Positions 1 to 8,861 of a stretch of 64,000 bases of DNA are shown here, piece by piece; positions within the stretch are counted from its first letter, which is position 1, and each line of letters begins with the position of its first letter. This DNA comes from Conexibacter stalactiti. GTDB taxonomy: Bacteria > Actinomycetota > Thermoleophilia > Solirubrobacterales > Solirubrobacteraceae. The notes below the pieces were generated by a model. It was not told the origin of the DNA and did not search any database. It saw nothing but the letters and a program-made list of their open reading frames with translations. Made by a program: the position numbers and the translations under genes. Location of the stretch: the NCBI RefSeq assembly GCF_035967765.1, contig NZ_JAYWIT010000011.1, one strand, 5' to 3'.

Positions 1-678
1 TTCGCGCAGGAGATCGTCAACCACCCCAACGTGAACCTCTCCTTCGAGCCCGACGGCGCCTTCGTCTGGGGCGTCGGCACGACGCGCACCAGCCACGAGC
101 TGCGCGAGCGCGGCTGGGTGCTCGGCACCAGATTCCGTCCCGGCGGCTTCCGCCCGTTCGTCGCGCTGCCGGTCGCGGCGCTGACCGACCGCACCGTCCC
201 GCTGGCGGATGTCTTCGGGCGCGCCGACGCCGACGCGCTGGAGGCGCGCGTGCGCGGGGAGGAGGCGACCGCCGAGCGGATCGCCCACGTCGAGCAGTTC
301 CTGCGCGAGCGCAGCGACGGCCCCGACGCGCGCGTGGCGGAGGTCGCCGGGATCGTGCAGCTGCTGCTCGACGAGCCCGCGATCACCCGCGTCGACCAGC
401 TCGCCGCGCGCTGCCACGTCTCGCCGCGCACGCTGCAGCGGCTCTTCCACGACTACGTCGGCGTCAGCCCCAAGTGGGTCGTGCGGCGCCAGCGACTGCA
501 CACGGCGGCGGAGCGGATCGCCGAGCAGCCGGCGGTCGACCTCGCCGGCCTCGCCGTCGAGGTCGGCTACTTCGACCAGGCTCACTTCATCAACGAGTTC
601 AAGGCCGTCGTCGGGCGCACCCCGGCCGACTACGCCGCCGCCTGCGCGGTCGCGGCAGCCGCGACCGTCGCGGCGTAG
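1..678 (+). CDS. AraC-family transcriptional regulator (5' end outside window)
   Basis: The reading frame is open from base 1, so the true start lies upstream; the GTG at 31 is only an internal candidate. The first ~110 visible residues resemble the sensor part of DUF6597-type AraC proteins (FRPGGFRPF). The last ~90 residues form the double helix-turn-helix DNA-binding domain: SPRTLQRLFHDYVGVSPKW for the first helix pair and GYFDQAHFINEFK plus GRTPADY for the second. An alanine-rich tail follows. The family usually activates a nearby gene in response to a small ligand; the target cannot be told from here. It ends 32 bp from the convergent phosphatase gene. Confidence 0.9.
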   Translation, partial: FAQEIVNHPNVNLSFEPDGAFVWGVGTTRTSHELRERGWVLGTRFRPGGFRPFVALPVAALTDRTVPLADVFGRADADALEARVRGEEATAERIAHVEQFLRERSDGPDARVAEVAGIVQLLLDEPAITRVDQLAARCHVSPRTLQRLFHDYVGVSPKWVVRRQRLHTAAERIAEQPAVDLAGLAVEVGYFDQAHFINEFKAVVGRTPADYAAACAVAAAATVAA

Positions 679-710
679 AGCGCCGCGCCGCCCGTCGCCG
701 CCTGACCCGC

Positions 711-2357
711 TCAGATCTCCGCGATCGTGCGCGAGAAGCTCTCGTGCAGTCGCGGCTCGCGCCACTCGTCGGGTCGCGTGCACTCGATCTTCATGGTGGC
801 GCCGCGGCCGTCCAGCTCCAGCGTGCCGACGTGGTTGTCGAAGGTCGCCGGCGCCATCAGCCGCCAGCGCATCCGCGGCTCCTCGACGCCGGCCGCGCGC
901 GCCAGCCAGCGCGCCAGCTTCGCCGCCGGCCGTCTGTGCATCACTCTCATGAAGCGGCGCTCTCTCGCGTCGAGCGGGTTGCGCATCGGCGAGCAGACCG
1001 CCTGCACGACGGCGCTGCTGACGCCGCTGCCGCGGGGGAAGCCGGCCTCGGCGACGTAGGCGTGGTGGACGTCGCCGGACAGCACGATGATCGAACCGGG
1101 CGCCTCGCCGCGCTCGCCCGCGCCGACCGCCCGCAGCTCGTCGACGAGGTCGTGGAAGCTCGTCTGGAAGGCGGCCCAGTGCTCGAGGTCGAGCCCCTGC
1201 CGCAGCTTCTCGCCGACCCATGCGGCGGCGCGGCCCCACGCCCCGGCGCAGACGGCCTCGTTCCACGCTTCGACGTCGTGCAGCGCCGGCGCCAGCAGGA
1301 ACGGCAGCGAGGTCGCGATCAGCAGGTGGTCGACGTCGCCGCCGAGCTGCCCTCTGACCCACTCCCACTGTTCGTCGGAGAGCATCCGGCGGTGGCGGTC
1401 GTCCTCGACGATGCGGCCCGCGCGCGAGTCGAGCACGATCAGCCGCGTGCGGCCGAAGTCACGCCGGAACGACCAGCGCGAGCCGGCGACCTCGTCAGCC
1501 GCCTGCTCGGCGAAGGCGCGCAGCAGCGGCTCGCCGTCGCCGTCGCCCGCGCGCAGCGCCGCCAGCAGCTCGTTCTCGCTCAGCTCCTCCGGCGTCATGT
1601 TGCCGAGGTGCTGGTAGAGCCAGTACGACATGTAGGCGCCGATCAGCCGCTCGCGCCACCACGGCAGCCCGCGCACGTATCTGACCCACGCGCCGGACGT
1701 GTTCCAGTCGTCACGCACGTCGTGGTCGTCGAAGATCATCGCGCTCGGGACCGAGGCCAGCAGCCAGCGGATCTGCTCGTCGCCCCACGCCTCGTGGTAG
1801 AGCCACGTGTACTCCTCGAAGTCGGCGACCTCCAGCGGCGCGTCGCGCTCGCCGTGCCTCGCGCGCATCCGCTCTCTGATCGCCGGCGAGACCTCGTCGG
1901 CGTAGACCTGGTCGCCGACCAGCAGCAGCGCGTCGGGCCAGTCGCGCGGCGCCTCGTCGCGCATCCGCCGCGCCAGCGCGGCGAGCGCGTCGACGCCGCG
2001 GCCGCGATCGTCGTCGGTCTTCGAGAGCGTGTACGGCGGCTCGTGCGGGGCGGCGACGCGGCAGGAGGCGAAGGCGAGCCGCAGCGCGTCCTCGCGCCGC
2101 GGCGTGCGCACGCAGCCCTTCGGCTCGCCGGCATGCGGCCAGACGGCGACGCCGTCGAGCGTCACCTCGTACTCCAGCTCGGCGCCGGTCGGGAGGCTGT
2201 CGGCCTCGACGAGCGCGTAGTGGTGGCCGGCGACCTCGAACGTGCGCGAGCTCGCTCCGAGCGCCGCGACCTCGCAGGCGCCGTCGGTCTCGACCCAGAC
2301 GGTCGCCTGTGTCGGCCCGACGTAACGGAGGATCGGACCGAGAATCAGATTGGGCAC
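711..2357 (-). CDS. PhoD-like alkaline phosphatase / metallophosphoesterase
   Basis: A 548-residue protein of the PhoD-like family (phosphodiester or monoester hydrolysis using a metal centre). Visible metal-site motifs in order are FASCR, LLLVGDQVYADE, FDDHDVRDDWN and VLSGDVHHAY, the last near the C-terminal third. There is no signal peptide or Tat motif, which suggests a cytoplasmic form unlike secreted Bacillus PhoD. I chose GTG 2357 (VPNLILGPILRYVG), which begins exactly where family members begin. An upstream in-frame ATG would overlap the divergent small gene at 2388. The open frame continues far upstream only because of GC-rich antisense of the next gene. The physiological substrate is not predictable. 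Confidence 0.88.
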   Translation of the reverse strand: MPNLILGPILRYVGPTQATVWVETDGACEVAALGASSRTFEVAGHHYALVEADSLPTGAELEYEVTLDGVAVWPHAGEPKGCVRTPRREDALRLAFASCRVAAPHEPPYTLSKTDDDRGRGVDALAALARRMRDEAPRDWPDALLLVGDQVYADEVSPAIRERMRARHGERDAPLEVADFEEYTWLYHEAWGDEQIRWLLASVPSAMIFDDHDVRDDWNTSGAWVRYVRGLPWWRERLIGAYMSYWLYQHLGNMTPEELSENELLAALRAGDGDGEPLLRAFAEQAADEVAGSRWSFRRDFGRTRLIVLDSRAGRIVEDDRHRRMLSDEQWEWVRGQLGGDVDHLLIATSLPFLLAPALHDVEAWNEAVCAGAWGRAAAWVGEKLRQGLDLEHWAAFQTSFHDLVDELRAVGAGERGEAPGSIIVLSGDVHHAYVAEAGFPRGSGVSSAVVQAVCSPMRNPLDARERRFMRVMHRRPAAKLARWLARAAGVEEPRMRWRLMAPATFDNHVGTLELDGRGATMKIECTRPDEWREPRLHESFSRTIAEI

Positions 2358-2387
2358 CGCCCTGTTGTACCCGGTAGCGTTCGGGGC

Positions 2388-2585
2388 ATGAGCGGCGACG
2401 GCATGTTTCATCAGGGTCAGAGAGTCTGGGTCCACGGACCGGACGGCGCGGCGCGCGAGGCGATCTTCGTCGGAGGCGGCGACAACGCCACCTTCTTCGG
2501 CGGTCCTCCGCTCGCCTACGTCGTCTTCCCCGACACGCGCGAAGGCGTCGAGATCGAGCTCGACCGCGTCACCGCGCGGGACTGA
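2388..2585 (+). CDS. Small conserved hypothetical protein (65 aa)
   Basis: ATG 2388 to TGA 2585. It starts MSGDGMFHQGQRVWVHGPDG and ends in an acidic/basic mix (EIELDRVTARD). It reads like a small SH3-like beta-barrel (QRVWV, AREAIFVG, AYVVFPD), but I recognise no named family. Support for being real: a TAGCGT -10-like box at 2375-2380, 7 nt before the ATG, as at several other genes here. It sits in the gap between the divergent phosphatase and the convergent molybdoenzyme, and the longer same-frame reading upstream is antisense to the phosphatase. Function unknown. Confidence 0.7.
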   Translation: MSGDGMFHQGQRVWVHGPDGAAREAIFVGGGDNATFFGGPPLAYVVFPDTREGVEIELDRVTARD

Positions 2586-2602
2586 CGGCGGCGCGCCGGC
2601 GC

Positions 2603-4870
2603 TCAGCCGGCGACCGCCTCCACCCGCGCCGGCACGTGCTTGTGCCACGGCGTCAGCGCGCGCGGGTCGCGCCACGTCAGTGACGTCAGCTCGTTGAGCG
2701 CGACGCCGGTCGTGACCGGCCGGCCGTCGTCGCCGGGATAGTCGAGCCCGAGCCCGTTCGGCAGCGAGACGTGGCCGGGCTGCATCGCCGCGTTGACCTC
2801 GACCGGCGTCTCGACGGCGCCGGTTGCGGTCGTGATCCGGGCGCGTGCGCCGTCGCCGAGCAGGCCGAGCCGCTCCGCGTCGGCGGGCGCGATCCGCAGC
2901 GCGCCCTGCGCGTCGCGCTTGCGCCACGCCGGGTCGCGGATGATCGTGTTCGCCGTCGAGGCGCGCCGCTCGCCGGCTGAGAGCACGAACGGGAACTCGT
3001 CGCTGGTCCAGCCCGGCGCGCTCGCGTCGAGCGCGCGCAGCTCGTCGAGCAGCTCCGGGATCTCCAGCGCGATGCGGCCGTCGGCCGTTCTGACGTAGCG
3101 CCAGGCGTCCTCGTAGTCGTCGAGCGTGAAGGTGATGCCGGAGCGGCCCGTCAGCAGCGCGTCGAACAGCGCCTCGCCGAGCGCGGGCCCCTCGCCCTCG
3201 TGGCCGGCGCCGCGCACCGCGTCGGGGTAGGTCATCGCGCAGCGGTGCGCGAGGCCCCACAGCGCGGCGGCCGCCTGGGCGCCGTCGGGCAGCGTCGGGC
3301 CGAGCGTCTCGTACAGCACGAACGGCGCCGCCGCCGCGAGCCGCGGGTCGCCGCCGGCGGCGGTCAGGAAGGCGGTCGCGAACTCCAGCCGGCCGGCCTG
3401 CGCGGCCGCCCGCAGCGGCGCGAGCGTCGTCTCCGGGATCACGTCCAGCGCGCGCATGATCCGCGCCCAGATCTCCGGCTCGGGCAACGTCCCCGGCAGC
3501 GGGTCGAGCAGCGGCGCGCGCAGCTGGAAGGTGTTGCGCGGGAACTCGAGGTTGAAGAAGGTCGCCTCCCACTTCTCGAACTGGCTCGCTGCCGGCAGCA
3601 CGTAGTCGGCCTGGCGGGCGGTCTCGCTCAGCGCGACGTCGATCACGACGACGAGGTCGAGCGCTCGCAGCGCCTCGCGCCAGCGGCCCGAGTCGGCGAG
3701 CGAGTGGGCGGGGTTGGCGCTCTCGACGATCATCGCCCGCAGCCGCTGCGGGTGGTCGGTCAGGATCTCGTCCGGGATCGCGTTGCACGGCACCAGCCCG
3801 CCGACGATCGGGGCGCCGGAGACCGGCGTCGTCGCGCTGTCGATCTTGTAGCGCGCCAGCGGCGCCATCCACGAGTGCAGGTGCATCGCGCCCGGCTTCC
3901 CGAAGCTGCCGCGCAGCAGCCAGACGAGCTTGTTGAGGTAGGAGCAGAGGACGCTGTTGGGCCCCTGCTGGATGCCGAGGTCCTCGAACGTCGCGACCGA
4001 CTCGGCGCGGCCGATCCGCCGCGCGGCCGTCTCGACCTGCTCCAGCGGCACGCCGGCGCGGCGCGCGAAGTCGGCGACCGGAATCGCGCGCAGTGCTTGC
4101 AGCACCGCCTCGGCGCCGGTCGTGCGCTCGTCGAGGAAGGCGCTGTCGGTCAGCCCCTCCTGCACGAGCACGCCGAGCAGCGCGGCGAGGCACCAGGCGT
4201 CGCCGCCGGGGCGGACCTGCAGGTGGACGTCGGCGATTCTGGCCGTCTCGGTGACGACCGGGTCGAGCACGATCAGCGCGCGCTCGGGGTCGCTGCTCAG
4301 CTCCTTCAGCACGATGCGGGCGCGCGGGAACGACTGCGACTGCCACGGGTTCTTGCCGACGAACAGCGCGACCTCAGCGTGCTCGAAGTCGCCGCGCGTG
4401 TGGCCGCCGTAGAGGTGCGCGTCGACGAAGCCCTCGCCCATCTTCTCCTGCGCCAGCGCGCTCGAGCGATAGCGGTTGCCGAGCGTCGCCAGCACGGCGC
4501 GGCTGTAGGCGCCGCCGAGGTGGTTGCCCTGGCCGCCGCCGCCGTAGTAGAAGATCGACTCGCCGCCGTGCTCGTCGCGGACGGCCGAGAGCCCGGCGGC
4601 GATCTCGGTGATCGCGGTCTCCCAGTCGATCGGCTCGTAGCTGCCGTCGGCGGTGCGTCGCAGCGGGCTCGTGAGACGGTCGCGGCCGTTCTGGTAGTGG
4701 TCGAGCCGCAGCGCCTTGTTGCAGGTGTAGCCCTGCGAGGCGGGATGGGCTCTGTCGCCGCGGATGCGGGCCAGCCTGCGGCCGTCGAGCTGGACCTCGA
4801 TCCCGCAGTTGCACTCGCAGAGGATGCACGCGCTCTGCTGCCAGACCGTCTGCTCGTCGCCGCCGCCCAT
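2603..4870 (-). CDS. Molybdopterin (bis-PGD)-dependent oxidoreductase, formate dehydrogenase/nitrate reductase superfamily
   Basis: A 755-residue protein with the DMSO-reductase-family layout. It has an N-terminal [4Fe-4S] motif with C15, C18, C22 and C50 (ACILCECNCG, YTCNK), molybdopterin-binding core motifs (FVGKNPWQS, IVLDPVVTETA, VVVIDVALSETARQADYVLPAA) and a C-terminal molydop-binding domain (ATGAVETPVEVN, HVSLPNGLGLDYPG). The place where nitrate reductases and formate dehydrogenases carry the Mo-ligating Cys or Sec reads AQEKMGEGF, with no Cys. There is no Tat signal, so it is cytoplasmic. No electron-transfer subunit is adjacent. It is divergent from a TetR gene and probably controlled by it. 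Substrate unknown. Confidence 0.88.
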   Translation of the reverse strand: MGGGDEQTVWQQSACILCECNCGIEVQLDGRRLARIRGDRAHPASQGYTCNKALRLDHYQNGRDRLTSPLRRTADGSYEPIDWETAITEIAAGLSAVRDEHGGESIFYYGGGGQGNHLGGAYSRAVLATLGNRYRSSALAQEKMGEGFVDAHLYGGHTRGDFEHAEVALFVGKNPWQSQSFPRARIVLKELSSDPERALIVLDPVVTETARIADVHLQVRPGGDAWCLAALLGVLVQEGLTDSAFLDERTTGAEAVLQALRAIPVADFARRAGVPLEQVETAARRIGRAESVATFEDLGIQQGPNSVLCSYLNKLVWLLRGSFGKPGAMHLHSWMAPLARYKIDSATTPVSGAPIVGGLVPCNAIPDEILTDHPQRLRAMIVESANPAHSLADSGRWREALRALDLVVVIDVALSETARQADYVLPAASQFEKWEATFFNLEFPRNTFQLRAPLLDPLPGTLPEPEIWARIMRALDVIPETTLAPLRAAAQAGRLEFATAFLTAAGGDPRLAAAAPFVLYETLGPTLPDGAQAAAALWGLAHRCAMTYPDAVRGAGHEGEGPALGEALFDALLTGRSGITFTLDDYEDAWRYVRTADGRIALEIPELLDELRALDASAPGWTSDEFPFVLSAGERRASTANTIIRDPAWRKRDAQGALRIAPADAERLGLLGDGARARITTATGAVETPVEVNAAMQPGHVSLPNGLGLDYPGDDGRPVTTGVALNELTSLTWRDPRALTPWHKHVPARVEAVAG

Positions 4871-4885
4871 CGCCGCTCTCCCTCG

Positions 4886-4935
4886 CTAGGACACCCGTCT
4901 TAGTGCTTGGCGAGCCTACTAGGATGGGCGTCTTA
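4886..4935. promoter_or_regulatory. Two 17-bp direct repeats between molybdoenzyme and TetR genes (putative operator)
   Basis: The first copy at 4886-4902 reads CTAGGACACCCGTCTTA and the second at 4919-4935 reads CTAGGATGGGCGTCTTA. Thirteen of 17 bases match, with start-to-start spacing of 33 bp, about three helical turns. They fill the 108-bp gap between the divergent starts at 4870 and 4979. TetR regulators commonly bind such sites to control themselves and the divergent gene. That role is inference. Confidence 0.55.
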
Positions 4936-4978
4936 TTCAAAGTCGGAACGACCCTCGATTTCGGAGATCGCGTCACAG

Positions 4979-5551
4979 ATGGCATCGGACAGTCGTGAGC
5001 GAATGGTGCGCAGCGCGGCCGTGCTGCTGCGCGAGCACGGCTACGCCGGCACCGGCTTCCGCGACGTGATCGCGCACAGCGAGGCGCCGTGGGGCTCGAT
5101 CTACCACCACTTCCCGGGCGGCAAGGCACAGCTCGCCGAGGAGGCGGTCCGCTATGCCGGCGACTTCGTCGCGCAGCTGATCGAGCACAGCCCGCCCGAC
5201 GACCCGGTCGCCACCCTGCGCAGCTTCATCGCGGTCTGGAGACAGGGCCTGGAGGCGAGCGAGTTCCGCGCCGGCTGCCCCGTCGTGGCCGTCGCGACGG
5301 AGGCCCCCGCCGACCAGCCCGCGCTCGGCGAGGCCTGTGCGCACGCCTTCGCCTCGTGGGAGAGAGCGCTCGCCGCCACGCTCCGCCGCGCCGGCGTCAC
5401 CCAGGCCCGCTCCCGCCGCCTCGCGACGATCACCGTCGCCGCGATCGAGGGCGGCATAGTCCTCGCCCGCGCCCGCCGCTCGACCAAGCCGCTCGACGAC
5501 GTCGGCAGGGAGCTGGAGCTGGCGATCAGAGAGGCGCTGCCGAGGCGCTGA
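4979..5551 (+). CDS. TetR/AcrR-family transcriptional regulator
   Basis: About 190 residues. The N-terminal HTH spans residues 10-55 (REHGYAGTGFRDVIAHSEAPWGS), followed by the YHHFPGGKAQLAEEA signature of the LmrA/YxaF-like TetR group. The C-terminal ligand domain carries a conserved RAGCPVVAVA segment. I chose ATG 4979 (MASDSRERMVR); the frame is open upstream to 4907, but that stretch covers the operator-like repeats. It is divergent from the molybdoenzyme gene, so it is likely its repressor and autoregulated. It is a close relative in style of the TetR at 17672. Confidence 0.9.
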   Translation: MASDSRERMVRSAAVLLREHGYAGTGFRDVIAHSEAPWGSIYHHFPGGKAQLAEEAVRYAGDFVAQLIEHSPPDDPVATLRSFIAVWRQGLEASEFRAGCPVVAVATEAPADQPALGEACAHAFASWERALAATLRRAGVTQARSRRLATITVAAIEGGIVLARARRSTKPLDDVGRELELAIREALPRR

Positions 5552-5600
5552 TCAGCGTCGTGGAGGGGGCGAAGACCGTGGGCGGGCGCCTCTGGTCCGC

Positions 5601-5861
5601 GTGCCGCGGATCAGCGCTTTCTACGGGATCACCATCTTCATGTACATCGACGAGCATCCGCCTCCGCATTTCCATGCGTGGTACTCGGGCGCAAGAGCTT
5701 CGATTGACATTGCCACACGTGACTTGGTTTCCGGTTCTTTGCCGCCACGCGCGCTCCGGATCGTGCGAGAATGGGCGCGTCAACACGAGCGCGAGCTGAC
5801 GGCGAACTGGCGTCGCGCTCGGCGAGACGAGCCGCTTACGAAGATCGAGCCGCTGCGATGA
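5601..5861 (+). CDS. DUF4160 domain protein
   Basis: Eighty-six residues starting at GTG 5601 with PRISAFYGITIFMY, then EHPPPHFHAWYSG, the signature of DUF4160. The C-terminus RIVREWARQHERELTANW matches the family helix. The stop overlaps the next start (ATGA at 5858-5861), so it is translationally coupled to a DUF2442 gene. DUF4160/DUF2442 pairs are common in bacteria and are sometimes proposed to be toxin-antitoxin-like. No activity is assigned here. Confidence 0.85.
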   Translation: MPRISAFYGITIFMYIDEHPPPHFHAWYSGARASIDIATRDLVSGSLPPRALRIVREWARQHERELTANWRRARRDEPLTKIEPLR

Positions 5862-6166
5862 GCTACTACCTCGACATCACCGATGTGAAGATCCTGGCTG
5901 GCAATTGGCTGCGCCTGTGGTTCTCCGACGGCGCGATCATCGACGTCGACGCGGGGCCGATCATCGCGACCGGGGAGGTCTTCGAGCCGATCCGCTCCGA
6001 CCGGGCGGTCTTCGAGGCGGTCGCAGTCAACCCCGAGTCGGGCACGATCGAGTGGCCCGGCGAGGTCGACCTCTGCCCCGACGTGCTCTACGGCCGCGGT
6101 GAGCCGGCGTCGGGCAAGCGCTTCGAGCGGCGCGTCGTGCGTCCTGCCGCCGGCGCGCCCGCCTAG
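5858..6166 (+). CDS. DUF2442 domain protein
   Basis: A 102-residue protein, MSYYLDITDVKILAGNWL, followed by LWFSDGAIIDVDAGPII, which is the DUF2442 core (a small beta-rich fold). The tail WPGEVDLCPDVLYGR is typical of the family. It starts within the stop codon of the DUF4160 gene. By analogy with other DUF2442 proteins it may be the DNA-binding or antitoxin partner of the upstream protein, but that is inference from gene order. Confidence 0.85.
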   Translation: MSYYLDITDVKILAGNWLRLWFSDGAIIDVDAGPIIATGEVFEPIRSDRAVFEAVAVNPESGTIEWPGEVDLCPDVLYGRGEPASGKRFERRVVRPAAGAPA

Positions 6167-6250
6167 CGTTACCCCGCAGGTAATCGACGGTCCCACCTGC
6201 CGCTGGGAGATTGCGTGGCGTCAAGGCAACGCAACGCAGGAGGGAACGCC

Positions 6251-6619
6251 ATGAGCACCACCGAGATCGCCACCGTCGTCGACGACTACATCGCCGTCTG
6301 GAACGAGGCCGACCCGGCGCGCCGGCGCGAGCTGATCGCGCGCACGTGGACCGAGCAGGGCACCTACGTCGACCCGCTGATGGCCGGCGAGGGGGTCGAG
6401 GGGATCGACGCGATGATCGCCGCCGCGCAGGCGCAGTTCCCCGGCCACCGCTTCGAGCTGACGTTCGGGCCCGACGCGCACAACGACGTCGTCCGCTTCA
6501 CCTGGACGCTGATCGCGGTCGAGAGCGGCGAGACCGCCGCGGTCGGCGTCGACTTCGCGACGGTCGCGCCGGACGGGCGGCTGGCCGCGGTGACCGGCTT
6601 TCTCGAGCCGGCGGCGTGA
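6251..6619 (+). CDS. SnoaL-like / NTF2-fold protein
   Basis: 122 residues from ATG 6251, preceded by GGAGGG. An earlier in-frame ATG at 6215 lies upstream of this ribosome site. The sequence has the SnoaL-like pattern: an initial helix VVDDYIAVWNEADPARRRELIARTW, then TYVDPLM, IDAMIAAAQAQFPGHRF and VVRFTWTL. Members of this fold act as small isomerases, cyclases or ligand-binding proteins; the substrate is unknown. It stands alone on its strand between the DUF2442 gene and the PLC-like gene. Confidence 0.82.
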   Translation: MSTTEIATVVDDYIAVWNEADPARRRELIARTWTEQGTYVDPLMAGEGVEGIDAMIAAAQAQFPGHRFELTFGPDAHNDVVRFTWTLIAVESGETAAVGVDFATVAPDGRLAAVTGFLEPAA

Positions 6620-6685
6620 CCGCGACGTGGCGCGTCACCATGCCGTCGGGCATGCGGCGCGCTCCGGCGTGATGAACTACCGAAT

Positions 6686-8824
6686 GTGCGCCGATACTCG
6701 GTTCCGCTGCTGGTCATCCTCACCGGGCTGTTCGCCTTCGTCGCGCTGCCGTCGATCTACCTGCGCACGCAGGTGCTCGACGAGCGTCAGCTGACCGAGC
6801 GCGTCGGCGCGGCGGTCACCTCCGAGTCGGTCCGCACGATCGCCGCGCAGCGGATCGTCGACGCCGCCGTCGACGCCGGCGCCGACGAGCTGCTGACGGC
6901 GCGGCCGCTGGCGATCGCGGGCGTCGAGGCGCTGCTCGGCACGCCGGTCGTGCGGTCGCTCGTGCGCGGCGCCGCCTCCGACGCGCACGCGCTGCTCGTC
7001 GGCGACGAGGGCACGTTCGTGCTCGACCTCGGGCGCGGCACCGCGTTCGTGCTCGAGGCGCTCAACAGCATCTCGCCGAGAATCGCCGCCGCCGTCCCCG
7101 ACGGCTTCGACCCGGAGGTCCTGCGGATCCCGTCCGACGACCCGGCGCTCGTCTCGGTTCGCCGCCTCAACGACCTCGGCGGCTGGGTCGCGCTCGTGAC
7201 GCCGCTGCTGGCGCTCGTCTGCGCGGCCGGCGCGCTCGTGCTCGGCCGCGACGACCGCCGTCGGGTGCTGCTGCTGCTCGGCGGCGCGCTCGCGCTCGCC
7301 GGGCTGGCCGTCCTCTTCGGGTTGACGTGGGCGCGCGGCCTCGCCGTCCCGGGCGCGGAGGCCGACCCCGACGTCGAGGCCGCCGCCGGGGCGCTGTGGG
7401 AGGCGATGATCGGGGACCTCGGCGTGTGGGCGCAGACGCTGCTGCTGACCGGGCTCGTGCTGGCCGCCGTCGCCGCCGCCAGGCGCGACGAGCAGGGCGC
7501 CGTCGGCCGCCTGCTGACAACGCTCTCGCGCGTGCGCCAGGCGCGCACGCCGCGCTTCCGCATCATCCGCGCCGGGCTGCTGCTCGCGGCCGCCGCGCTG
7601 ATCGCGTGGGAGCCGGCGCTGGCGCTGCGGCTGACCGCGATCGCGCTCGCCGTCTACGCGATCTCCGAGCTGGCCGCCGTGCTCGACGCGACCAGCTCGC
7701 GTCGCGCCGCCAGACGCGCGGCCGCCGGTGCCAACGGCGCTGCCGCCGGGAGCGGCCGCGCCCGCCTCGCGCCGCGGATCGCGGTCCCGCTCGTCGCCGT
7801 GATCGGCGCGATCGCCGTCGCCGCCTTCGTCACCAGCGACGGTCCGCAGCCGCCGGTCGTCGCCGCGACGCCGGTGAGCGGCTGCAACGGCGCGCGCGCC
7901 TACTGCGACCTGCGGCTCGACGAGTACACCTTCGCCGGCACGCACAACTCCTTCTCCGCCGCGCAGGACAAGGGCTGGGTGATCCCCAACCAGCGCTTCG
8001 GGATCACGCGCCAGCTCGCCGACGGCGTCCGCGGCTTCCTGATCGACATCCACGTCGGCGTGCGCACGTCGCAGCTCGTGCGCACCGACCTGCAGGCCGA
8101 GGGCAGCGACCGCAACAAGGTCGGCAAGGCGCTCGGCGCTGAGAACCTCGAGACCGCAGAGCGGCTCGCCGGCCGGATCGGCGCCGGCGACCTGCGCGGC
8201 AGACGCGAGCTGTTCCTCTGCCACACGCTCTGCGAGCTGGGCGCCGTCCCCGCGAGCGAGGAGCTGAGACGGTTCGCCAGCTTCCTCGCGCGCAACCGCG
8301 GCGACGTCGTGACGCTGATCCTGGAGCCGTACGTGCCGCCGGCGCAGCTCGAACGGCTCTTCCGCGACGCCGGCCTGCTCGGCCAGGTCGTGACGCTCGA
8401 CCGTCAGGCGCCGCTGCCGACGCTCGGCGACCTCGTGCGCGCAGACCGTCGTCTGATCGTCTTCACCGAGAGCACCGGCGGCGCGCCGCCGTGGCTGATG
8501 CCGGCCTGGACCTACTACCAGGACACGCCGCTGGGAGCGACGGAGCCGGAGCAGTTCTCGTGCAGACGCAAGCGCGGCGACGCGGACAGCCCGCTGCTGC
8601 TCGTCAACCACTGGATCGACTCGTTCCCGCCCAGCCCGCGCGGCAACCGCGAGATCGGCGGCGCCTTCCTGACGAGCCGCCTGGAGAGATGCGCGCGCGA
8701 GCGCGACATGACGCCGAACCTCGTCGCCGTCGACTTCTACGACCGCTCCGGCGTCGTCGAGGCGGCGAGAACGCTCAACGAGCAGTCGGTGCGCGCCTCG
8801 GAGAGACTCGATCTGATCGAATAG
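6686..8824 (+). CDS. Membrane protein with C-terminal PI-PLC-like phosphodiesterase domain
   Basis: 712 residues from GTG 6686. An N-terminal transmembrane helix (residues ~5-24) precedes an extracytoplasmic ~150-residue segment. Next come paired hydrophobic helices (VALVTPLLALVCAAGALVL, VLLLLGGALALAGLAVLFG), more helices around 250-330, and an anchor near 365-390. From residue ~410 there is a PLC-like TIM-barrel: FAGTHNSFSAAQDKG (catalytic His), FLIDIHVG (metal/acid site) and LFLCHTLCELG. The domain family cleaves phosphoinositides or related phosphodiesters. Here it faces outward, so a lipid or glycolipid substrate is plausible. The multi-helix fusion is unusual for PI-PLC-like proteins. 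Confidence 0.82.
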   Translation: MRRYSVPLLVILTGLFAFVALPSIYLRTQVLDERQLTERVGAAVTSESVRTIAAQRIVDAAVDAGADELLTARPLAIAGVEALLGTPVVRSLVRGAASDAHALLVGDEGTFVLDLGRGTAFVLEALNSISPRIAAAVPDGFDPEVLRIPSDDPALVSVRRLNDLGGWVALVTPLLALVCAAGALVLGRDDRRRVLLLLGGALALAGLAVLFGLTWARGLAVPGAEADPDVEAAAGALWEAMIGDLGVWAQTLLLTGLVLAAVAAARRDEQGAVGRLLTTLSRVRQARTPRFRIIRAGLLLAAAALIAWEPALALRLTAIALAVYAISELAAVLDATSSRRAARRAAAGANGAAAGSGRARLAPRIAVPLVAVIGAIAVAAFVTSDGPQPPVVAATPVSGCNGARAYCDLRLDEYTFAGTHNSFSAAQDKGWVIPNQRFGITRQLADGVRGFLIDIHVGVRTSQLVRTDLQAEGSDRNKVGKALGAENLETAERLAGRIGAGDLRGRRELFLCHTLCELGAVPASEELRRFASFLARNRGDVVTLILEPYVPPAQLERLFRDAGLLGQVVTLDRQAPLPTLGDLVRADRRLIVFTESTGGAPPWLMPAWTYYQDTPLGATEPEQFSCRRKRGDADSPLLLVNHWIDSFPPSPRGNREIGGAFLTSRLERCARERDMTPNLVAVDFYDRSGVVEAARTLNEQSVRASERLDLIE

Positions 8825-8861
8825 TCCGGATCGCAGTGCAGTTGGCGTCGTCAGGGGCAGG

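Noticed and set aside
711..4346. A 1211-codon minus-strand frame that runs from the PhoD gene into the molybdoenzyme gene
   Set aside because: Only the last ~548 codons (2357-711) have PhoD-family sequence; the upstream part is an Arg-rich shadow of the molybdoenzyme gene in another frame.
6176..6200. Inverted repeat GCAGGT/ACCTGC after the DUF2442 gene as a terminator
   Set aside because: Only 6-bp arms with a 13-nt loop and no T-tract; expected by chance at this GC.
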